The notes beneath the pieces were generated by a model. The model made no database searches. It worked only from the letters and a program-made list of their open reading frames with translations, and had not been told where the DNA came from. 64,000 nucleotides of DNA. Source: PFJX01 sp031426735 (lineage in GTDB: Bacteria > Pseudomonadota > Gammaproteobacteria > Burkholderiales > Thiobacillaceae). Positions 58,116-64,000 of this stretch are shown here, piece after piece; positions within the stretch are counted from its first letter, which is position 1, and the number at the start of each line of letters is the position of its first letter. Where the stretch lies: NCBI GenBank assembly GCA_031426735.1, contig JASJPK010000088.1:16218-80217 (forward strand), in the 5' to 3' direction. Position numbers and translations under genes: made by a program.

Positions 58116-59330
58116 CTACAAAGCCAACAGCCGATCCGTTTCGTGCGCCGCACGCTCGGCGCAATCGCCGATGGAGAGGCCGTTCAGATAGTTGCCGACC
58201 AGCGCCAGCGGCTCGCTTGCCAGCCGAGCATCGATCGCCGCGACGCGCCTGGGATGTTCGACACCCGGCGCGGGCAATCGATTCGTCGTTTCGCGAACAT
58301 GTAGAAAATCGCTCGGTGCGACGCCCAGCACGGCGGCGGCGCGCGCCAGCTTGGCATCGTGGCCGAGACGGCCGGGCCGGAAGTGGAAAGTGAAGCCGCG
58401 CAGCGTGTCGTGCGGGATCGGGTCGCGCGTCACCACGGACCAGAAATCGTCGTCGACGCCGATCAAACCGGCCACCGCCGGCAAATGCGATTTGCCCGCC
58501 GGCAACACCACGCCGAGCGCCTCGCTGCTGGACATCGGAAACGCCTGCAGGTCGCGCGCCAGATCGGCATGCGCGCTGCCGAGTAGTTCGGCGGCGGCGT
58601 CGACCGGCACGGCCAGGATCAGTTGCCGGCAGGCAATCGTGCCAGCCGCGGTTTCCACCTGGTAACCGCTTGCGCTGCGGGTGATCGAATTGGCCGTGCT
58701 GTCATGGCGCAGCTCGAACGCCGCACCGTCGACCAGCGCCTCCAGCAGCCCCTGCAAGCCGCCGGGGAAACTGTATTTGCGCGGCGCCGCCTGCATGCGC
58801 GGCTTGCGGCGGAACAGCCACTCGGCCGGAAAGGCGTCCGCCGGCTGCGACAACACGGCGGCAAAGGCCGGCGCGAGCAGATTGCGGTAATTGCCGCGTC
58901 CGAGCAGACCGCTGAACCATTCCCCAACACTGCGTCCCTGTTTCGCCTTGCCGAGGCCGAACGGCAGCGAAACCGCGGCTTGTAGAAAATTAAGTCGCTT
59001 GAGCGGCGATTGCAGCGCGCCATTGGCGCCGACGAAGCTGTAACCCAGCTTTTCGCGCGGCAGCAGGTCGTCCAGGCGGCCGCGCGCCCGCAACGCTTCC
59101 AGCAATTGCGAGTAGGAGTTGTAGGCGGTGTGGGCGCCGAGTTCGAGCCAAAAGTCGGCACCCGGCTCGCCCGCCTTGATCTCATTACGCAAATGCCAAC
59201 TCTGGATGCAGCCGCCGACGCGCGACGAGGCCTCCAGCACGAGAACCCTGCGGCCCGCCCGGGCCATCCGCGCCGCCGCGACCAAACCGCTGACGCCCGC
59301 ACCGACGACGACGCAATCGACTGTTTCCAT
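58116..59330 (-). CDS. FAD-dependent oxidase resembling protoporphyrinogen oxidase
   Basis: About 404 residues. FAD fold CVVVGAGVSGLVAAARM with LEASSRVGG; C-terminal GNYLNGLSIGDCAERA, as in HemY-type protoporphyrinogen oxidases and related amine oxidases. Whether it makes protoporphyrin IX or acts on another substrate is undecided; no haem-synthesis gene adjoins. ATG preferred over a TTG five codons upstream. Confidence 0.8.
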   Translation of the reverse strand: METVDCVVVGAGVSGLVAAARMARAGRRVLVLEASSRVGGCIQSWHLRNEIKAGEPGADFWLELGAHTAYNSYSQLLEALRARGRLDDLLPREKLGYSFVGANGALQSPLKRLNFLQAAVSLPFGLGKAKQGRSVGEWFSGLLGRGNYRNLLAPAFAAVLSQPADAFPAEWLFRRKPRMQAAPRKYSFPGGLQGLLEALVDGAAFELRHDSTANSITRSASGYQVETAAGTIACRQLILAVPVDAAAELLGSAHADLARDLQAFPMSSSEALGVVLPAGKSHLPAVAGLIGVDDDFWSVVTRDPIPHDTLRGFTFHFRPGRLGHDAKLARAAAVLGVAPSDFLHVRETTNRLPAPGVEHPRRVAAIDARLASEPLALVGNYLNGLSIGDCAERAAHETDRLLAL

Positions 59331-59357
59331 ATCCGAATGACTCAAGCTTGAAGAACC

Positions 59358-59792
59358 CTAAAAATCGTTGAAACGATGGATTTGACGCCGATCCTTCTTG
59401 GTCGGCCTCCCCTTGATCGTGCTGCCCGGCTCGGCCAGCACCTGTTTTGCCTCGATCTGCGCCAGACGCGCGGCCAGGCTTTCCGGCAATTCTTCATACA
59501 ACTGGCGCGCCACCGGCGCCGGACCGCGCTTGTCGGACAAGCCGCGCACCGTCACGCGCCAGACCAGATCACCGATCTGAAGGTGTAGCACATCGCCCAG
59601 ACTCACCTCGCGGCTCGCCTTGATGCGATCGCCGACATCGCCGGCAACGACGAAACGCACCCGGCCACCTTCGACCGCTTCCTGCGCCAAACCGCGCGTC
59701 TTGAAAAAGCGCGCCGCCCACAGCCACTTGTCGATGCGCAAACGCGCAGCGGCGGGCGTTTCAAAAAAATCGGCTGGAACTCGACGCGACAT
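59358..59792 (-). CDS. hslR: S4-domain RNA-binding protein, Hsp15 type
   Basis: 144 residues. S4 domain RLRIDKWLWAARFFKTRGLA and basic C-terminal tail GRPTKKDRRQIHR, as in Hsp15/HslR, which binds stalled 50S subunits carrying nascent peptidyl-tRNA. Full length; the frame is open upstream only as a shadow of the opposite-strand lipoprotein gene. Divergent from that gene with an 18-nt gap. Confidence 0.9.
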   Translation of the reverse strand: MSRRVPADFFETPAAARLRIDKWLWAARFFKTRGLAQEAVEGGRVRFVVAGDVGDRIKASREVSLGDVLHLQIGDLVWRVTVRGLSDKRGPAPVARQLYEELPESLAARLAQIEAKQVLAEPGSTIKGRPTKKDRRQIHRFNDF

Positions 59793-59810
59793 GGGCGAAT
59801 CATAACGCGC

Positions 59811-60374
59811 ATGTCCCGCCTTCCAGCCGTCTCCCTTTCGCTCCTGGCCGTCCTGTTGGCGGCGTGCGCCCACGCGCCCGGTCCCGACGCCCCCAGCCTG
59901 GGCACGCTGCAACTGCGTGAAGCGCTGACCATCGCGCCGGATGCCGCCACCGCGCGCCTGCAATACGGCCGCATCGTGGCGCGCAACGCGGTACAGGAAC
60001 ACGACCCGTTCTGCGTGTTCGAACTGGATACCGTGCGACCGGCAATGCAGACCGTGCCACCCGGCCAGTTCCGCATCGTCGCCATCGCGCGCAGCGTCGA
60101 AACGATAGCCGGCATGTCGGCATTTCCCGAAACCTGGCGCGTCCGTCGCGTCGCCTTCAGCGATGACGACAGCCCCACGCACATCTACTACAAGACCACC
60201 TTCCGTCTGCAGGATACACAGCCTGCCGCCGGCCCACCGGTGCGCACACTGACCTGCATGAGCAACCAGAACGCCCCCGGCAACGCCGGTTTGATGCGTC
60301 ATCTGACCATGCCGGAAATACGCGGCGCGCTGGGGACGTGGTTCACGCTAAGCCTGGGTACGCAAACCCTGTAG
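59811..60374 (+). CDS. Lipoprotein of unknown function
   Basis: 187 residues. Lipoprotein signal with LLAAC lipobox (Cys19). The mature part has a beta-rich core with no family recognised; Cys68 and Cys150 could form a disulfide. The TAG stop abuts a palindromic repeat block. Confidence 0.7.
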   Translation: MSRLPAVSLSLLAVLLAACAHAPGPDAPSLGTLQLREALTIAPDAATARLQYGRIVARNAVQEHDPFCVFELDTVRPAMQTVPPGQFRIVAIARSVETIAGMSAFPETWRVRRVAFSDDDSPTHIYYKTTFRLQDTQPAAGPPVRTLTCMSNQNAPGNAGLMRHLTMPEIRGALGTWFTLSLGTQTL

Positions 60375-60735
60375 GTGCGGGTTCATGCACACATTCGCCC
60401 GCCTACGCACGAGTCGGCCTGCGTAGTCATCCGGCGCAATGCCCTGCGGTTATTGCGCCCTACGCCGCTGGGACAACAGCCGTAGGGCGGCAATCTCTTG
60501 CCGCCGATCCACACCTCGGCGACAGCCGAAATCAGTCGCGTAGGGTGCAATAAGCGCAGCGCATTGCACCACCACGCACGCCACGTCATCCGGCGCAATG
60601 CCCTGCGGTTATTGCGCCCTACGCCGCTGCCCGTAGGATGGGCGAAGCGTAGCGCGCCCATCAACCCGCAACGATTGATGGGCACGCTGCGCTTTGCCCA
60701 TCCTACAAATGCCCATGGGTCGGCCCGCGTAGGGG
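60375..60735. repeat. Dense palindromic repeat block between lipoprotein gene and tatD
   Basis: It contains a GTAGGTGCGGG arm; an exact 43-nt direct repeat at 60428-60470 and 60587-60629 (each beginning CATCCGGCGCAATGCCCTG and ending ACGCCGCTG); a GTAGGGCGGCAATCTCTTG arm; GTAGGGTGCAATAAGCGC arms; and a two-armed GTAGGATGGGC palindrome at 60632-60706. No gene. Four of the window's repeat families meet here. Confidence 0.85.
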
Positions 60736-61509
60736 CTACAACCCCAACACCGCGCGGGCGTTGGCGCTGGTCTGGCGGATGATTACTTCGAGGTTTTCGC
60801 TGCGTAGTTCGGCCAGGCAGGCGGCGATGCGGGCGAGTTCGGCCGGTTCGTTGCGTCGGTGTTCAGGCGGTAGCCAGGCGGGCGGGATGTCCGGGCTGTC
60901 GGTTTCCAGCACGATGGCGTCGAGCGGCAGTTCTTTCGCCAGGGCGCGCAGATTGGTCGCCCGCGTCCAGGTGAAGGCGCCGCCGAAGCCGAGTTTAAAA
61001 CCCAGTTTGAGGTAGGCATCGGCTTGCTGGCGGCTGCCGCTGAAGGCGTGGGCAATGCCTTTGTCGACTTTCAAGCGGCGCAGCTGTTTGAGGATTTGAT
61101 CGTTGGCGCGGCGGCAGTGCAGCAGCACCGGCAGGTCGAAATCGCGCGCGATCTTGAGTTGCTCGACGAAGAAATGCTCCTGGGTGGCGAAATCCAGCTC
61201 CGGCACGAACAGATCCAGCCCGATCTCGCCGATGGCAACCGGTCGCCAGGCTTCGACCTGAGCGCGCAGATCGGCCAGATGCGCGTCCCGATGCAGGTGG
61301 ACATACATCGGATGCATGCCCCAGGCCGGCAGGCAGCCGGGATAGCGACGGCAAACCGCTTCGACCTCGGCGAAGTTGGCGCGGGTTACCGCCGGCACGA
61401 TCTGCGTCATCACGCCAGCATCGCACGCACGCTGGTAAACCGCATCGCGGTCGGCGGCGAATTCGCCGGCGTCGAGGTGGCAGTGGGTGTCGATCAAAAC
61501 AGCGGTCAT
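60736..61509 (-). CDS. tatD: TatD-family deoxyribonuclease/hydrolase
   Basis: 257 residues. Metal site IDTHCHLD, then GEIGLDLF, PVLLHCRRA, HAFSGSRQQAD and LETDSPDIPP define TatD. A 3'-5' DNase linked to peroxide repair and quality control. The TAG stop lies in GTAGGGGCTAC at the edge of the repeat block. Confidence 0.93.
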   Translation of the reverse strand: MTAVLIDTHCHLDAGEFAADRDAVYQRACDAGVMTQIVPAVTRANFAEVEAVCRRYPGCLPAWGMHPMYVHLHRDAHLADLRAQVEAWRPVAIGEIGLDLFVPELDFATQEHFFVEQLKIARDFDLPVLLHCRRANDQILKQLRRLKVDKGIAHAFSGSRQQADAYLKLGFKLGFGGAFTWTRATNLRALAKELPLDAIVLETDSPDIPPAWLPPEHRRNEPAELARIAACLAELRSENLEVIIRQTSANARAVLGL

Positions 61510-61542
61510 CTGGCAATCCGTCGAAACCATCGAACAAACAAA

Positions 61543-61570
61543 CTGGATTCCCGCCTGCGCGGGAATGACG
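61543..61570. repeat. GGATTCCCGCC/GGGAATGACG palindrome before the flavoprotein gene
   Basis: CTGGATTCCCGCC-TGCG-CGGGAATGACG; a compact relative of the glyQ/glyS repeat, in the divergent region between tatD and the next gene. Confidence 0.65.
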
Positions 61571-61608
61571 GGTGGAATAATCGCACGTCCACCGCCCATG
61601 AAACGCCC

Positions 61609-62832
61609 ATGAATCAGAACACCTCTCCTCGCGTCGCTGTCATCGGCGGTGGCCCGGCCGGGCTGATGGCCGCCGAGGTATTGAGCCAGGCCAACGTCAA
61701 GGTCGAACTGTTCGATGCGATGCCTTCGCTCGGGCGCAAGTTTCTGCTCGCAGGCAAGGGCGGCATGAATCTGACGCACTCGGAAGCGCGCGCCCCCTTC
61801 CTTTCCCGTTACGGCAAGCGTCAGGCGCAGATCGAGCCCTTGCTGAATGCATTCGGGCCGGATGACTTGCGCGCCTGGGTGCATGGGCTGGGCATCGCCA
61901 CATTCGTCGGCAGTTCCGGCCGCGTGTTTCCGACCGACATGAAGGCCGCGCCGCTGTTGCGCGCCTGGCTGCATCGGCTGCGCGGCGACGGGGTTGTGTT
62001 CAACGTCCGCCAGCGCTGGCTGGGCTGGAACGATCACGGTGCGCTGCGCTTCGCCGGCCCGGCAGGCGAAACGACGCACGCCTGCGATGCCGTCATCCTG
62101 GCGCTGGGCGGCGGCAGTTGGGCGCGGCTGGGTTCCGATGGCGCCTGGGTGCCGTTGCTGCAGGCGCGCGGTGTCGACGTGGCCGCGTTGAAGCCGTCGA
62201 ATTGCGGTTTCGATGTGGCGTGGAGCGCGCATTTCCGCGAACGCTACGCCGGGCAGCCGTTGAAATCGGTGGCGCTGACATTTGGCGATTTCCAGCGTCA
62301 GGGCGAGTTTGTGGTGTCCGAAACTGGGATTGAGGGCAGCCTGATCTACGCAGCATCCGCCGCGATTCGCGACGCCATCGAAGCGCACGGCAGCGCGCAA
62401 ATCCTGCTTGATCTGGCACCAGGGAAATCGCTGGAACGGGTGATCGCGGAAGTGACACATCCGCGCGGCTCGCGCTCGCTGTCCAGCCACCTGCAAAGCC
62501 GCGCCGGCATCACCGGCGTCAAGGCCGGGCTACTGCGCGAAGCGCTCGACAAGGACACCTACGCCGATCCGCCACGTCTGGCTGCCGCCGTCAAAGCCTT
62601 GCCGCTCACCCTGATCGCGCCACGCCCGCTCGACGAAGCGATCAGCAGCGCCGGCGGCGTCACGTTCGAGGCGCTGGATGCGAACCTGATGCTGCGCGAC
62701 TTGCCCGGCGTGTTCTGCGCTGGCGAGATGCTGGACTGGGAAGCGCCCACCGGCGGCTATCTGCTCACCGCCTGTTTCGCCAGCGGCCGCGTGGCGGGAG
62801 CGGGGGCGCTGACATGGCTAAAGAAGGAGTAG
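61609..62832 (+). CDS. HI0933/YhiN-type flavoprotein oxidoreductase
   Basis: 407 residues. FAD fold VAVIGGGPAGLMAAEVL, GRKFLLAGKGGMNLTHSE and the C-terminal GGYLLTACFASGRVAG mark the HI0933-like family, which resembles tRNA uridine or bacillithiol-type flavoproteins; substrate unknown. It starts at the second ATG of the pair at 61597 and 61609; the first is out of frame. TAG stop lies in the left arm of a perfect 30-bp inverted repeat. Confidence 0.88.
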   Translation: MNQNTSPRVAVIGGGPAGLMAAEVLSQANVKVELFDAMPSLGRKFLLAGKGGMNLTHSEARAPFLSRYGKRQAQIEPLLNAFGPDDLRAWVHGLGIATFVGSSGRVFPTDMKAAPLLRAWLHRLRGDGVVFNVRQRWLGWNDHGALRFAGPAGETTHACDAVILALGGGSWARLGSDGAWVPLLQARGVDVAALKPSNCGFDVAWSAHFRERYAGQPLKSVALTFGDFQRQGEFVVSETGIEGSLIYAASAAIRDAIEAHGSAQILLDLAPGKSLERVIAEVTHPRGSRSLSSHLQSRAGITGVKAGLLREALDKDTYADPPRLAAAVKALPLTLIAPRPLDEAISSAGGVTFEALDANLMLRDLPGVFCAGEMLDWEAPTGGYLLTACFASGRVAGAGALTWLKKE

Positions 62833-62904
62833 GTCGGAAAAGCGCAGCGCCTTCCGACATTTCACCGCGCAGACGTCGGAAGGCGCTGCGCTTTTCCGAC
62901 CTAC
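62829..62904. repeat. Perfect 30-bp inverted repeat (GTAGGTCGGAAAAGCGC family)
   Basis: Arms at 62829-62858 and 62875-62904 are exact complements around 16 nt. The left arm supplies the TAG stop of the flavoprotein gene. The longest perfect inverted repeat found in the window. Confidence 0.9.
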
Positions 62905-63049
62905 AGGCTGACACAGCGGCATCGGGAACCTACACAGGCGGATTGATATCTCAGTTCGGCCTGTCATGTCCGACAGGTACAATGCCGCCGGCTTGCAAAG
63001 CGCCGCTTTGACGCAATCTATGCCCTGTTAAAACCTGGAGATTCAACTG

Positions 63050-63964
63050 ATGCAACGCATTTTTCTTTCCCTGTTCGCGCTGTTCCTCGCTTTCGCGCTG
63101 CCGACATTCGACGCGGAAGCCAAACGCATGGGCGGCGGCAAGTCCTTCGGCATGCAACGCCAAGCCACCCCGATGAAACGCGACGCTTCCCCGCAGCAAG
63201 CACAGAACACCCCGGCGCAAGGTGCTGCTGGCGCCGCTGCTGCCGCGCCGAAGCGCAACTGGATGGGCCCGCTTGCCGGTCTCGCCGCCGGTCTCGGCAT
63301 CGCCGCGCTGTTGTCGCATTTCGGCATGGGCGAAGGCATGGCCAACTTCCTGATGATGGCGTTGCTGGCGATGGCCGCGTTCATGCTGGTGCGCTGGTTC
63401 ATGAACCGCAACAAGCCGGTGCTGCAGCGTCCGCTGCAATATGCCGGTCAAGGCACGGATCAGAACGCGCCGCAGCCGATGCGCTTCGAAGCCCCGGCCG
63501 CCGGTTCTGTTGTGCCGGGCAGCATCTACGACAAATCCGGCCAGGGCGATGTCGCTGCTTCCAGTTCGGAAGCAACCAGCGCAGTCGCCAGTTTCCCGCC
63601 CGGCTTCGATGACGTCGCCTTCTCGCGTCAAGCCAAGGTCAACTTCATCCGCATGCAGGCCGCCAACGATGCCGGCAACCTGGATGACCTGCGCGAGTTC
63701 ACCACGCCGGAAATGTATGCCGAGTTGAAGCTGGACATCGACGAGCGCCAAGGCAAGGAACAACACACGGAAGTGATGACCATCAACGCCGAAACGCTGG
63801 AAGCGCTGGAAGAAGGCAACCGCCAGATCGTCAGCGTGCGCTTCTACGGCACGCTGCGTGAAGACGGCGAATCGACCACCTCGTTCGACGAAGTCTGGCA
63901 CATGACCAAGCCGCTCACCGGCAATCAAGGTTGGGTGGTGGCCGGTATTCAGCAGAACAGCTGA
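63050..63964 (+). CDS. Tim44-domain membrane-associated protein
   Basis: 304 residues. Signal peptide (FDAEA region), low-complexity Ala/Gln segment, hydrophobic hairpin (about 72-110: WMGPLAGLAAGLGIAALL, ANFLMMALLAMAAFMLV), then a C-terminal Tim44-like domain (about 185-300) with FIRMQAANDAGNLDDLREF and EVWHMTKPL. Bacterial Tim44-like proteins are found in most betaproteobacteria; role unknown. ATG follows GGAGATTCAACTG. Confidence 0.88.
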   Translation: MQRIFLSLFALFLAFALPTFDAEAKRMGGGKSFGMQRQATPMKRDASPQQAQNTPAQGAAGAAAAAPKRNWMGPLAGLAAGLGIAALLSHFGMGEGMANFLMMALLAMAAFMLVRWFMNRNKPVLQRPLQYAGQGTDQNAPQPMRFEAPAAGSVVPGSIYDKSGQGDVAASSSEATSAVASFPPGFDDVAFSRQAKVNFIRMQAANDAGNLDDLREFTTPEMYAELKLDIDERQGKEQHTEVMTINAETLEALEEGNRQIVSVRFYGTLREDGESTTSFDEVWHMTKPLTGNQGWVVAGIQQNS

Positions 63965-64000
63965 GTCCTGTTCCACCCTGTGGGAGCGGCCTACTGGCCG

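Overview
The window is chromosomal DNA from a high-GC Gram-negative bacterium, most probably a sulfur-oxidising betaproteobacterium (Rhodocyclales or Nitrosomonadales type). The grounds are the betaproteobacterial gene neighbourhoods (glyQ-glyS-gmhB-plsC, dcd next to an arginine/lysine decarboxylase), the heptose gene gmhB, a flavocytochrome c sulfide dehydrogenase operon, a secreted DsrE-like protein and several c-type cytochromes. Placement below class level is inference. No rRNA, tRNA, CRISPR array, IS element or prophage gene was recognised.

Layout. 1-9.3 kb is a signalling block: the 3' end of an EAL gene, then on the minus strand cheD, a 1397-residue PAS/GGDEF/EAL/REC protein, a histidine kinase with a periplasmic CxxCH haem motif, and a REC-GAF-PAS-PAS protein; the last three overlap by 4 nt each. 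9.3-19.4 kb (minus strand) is the housekeeping run glyQ, glyS, (membrane GGDEF protein), gmhB, plsC and a YgjP-type metallopeptidase, with a complete epsilonproteobacterial-type fumarate reductase operon frdCAB lodged between plsC and the peptidase gene. 19.4-20.3 kb holds small genes, including a 45-residue secreted peptide with its own promoter, ribosome site and terminator. 20.3-23.4 kb is an OmpR/EnvZ pair divergent from two small envelope genes. 23.5-28.6 kb is slt, an NDUFA9-like gene, cca and a Crp-type regulator. 28.6-34.5 kb is a PAS-LuxR regulator, dcd, a large amino-acid decarboxylase, a YiiX-like lipoprotein and a hydrolase.

34.7-38.9 kb is a tandem pair of trypsin-like protease/TPR proteins; the first has lost all three catalytic residues, the second keeps them. 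39-44.2 kb is DUF3079, DUF779 and an aldehyde dehydrogenase with a consensus sigma-54 promoter, divergent from an AcoR-type activator. 44.3-45.6 kb encodes a response regulator anchored to the membrane by its C-terminus. 46.0-47.7 kb is fccAB with paired operator-like palindromes, next to a TauE/SafE permease. 48.7-62.8 kb is mostly housekeeping (DUF190-crcB, glycogen phosphorylase, orn, Ste24-type peptidase, cytochrome c, phhB, rsgA, a PIN/Phd pair, CBS protein, DJ-1 protein, a PPOX-like oxidase, an S4 protein, tatD, an HI0933 flavoprotein), and 63.0 kb begins a Tim44-domain protein.

A striking background feature is the density of short palindromic repeats, many bounded by GTAGG/CCTAC, between genes and even inside operons. 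Several reach into the 3' end of the adjacent gene and supply its TAG stop codon.
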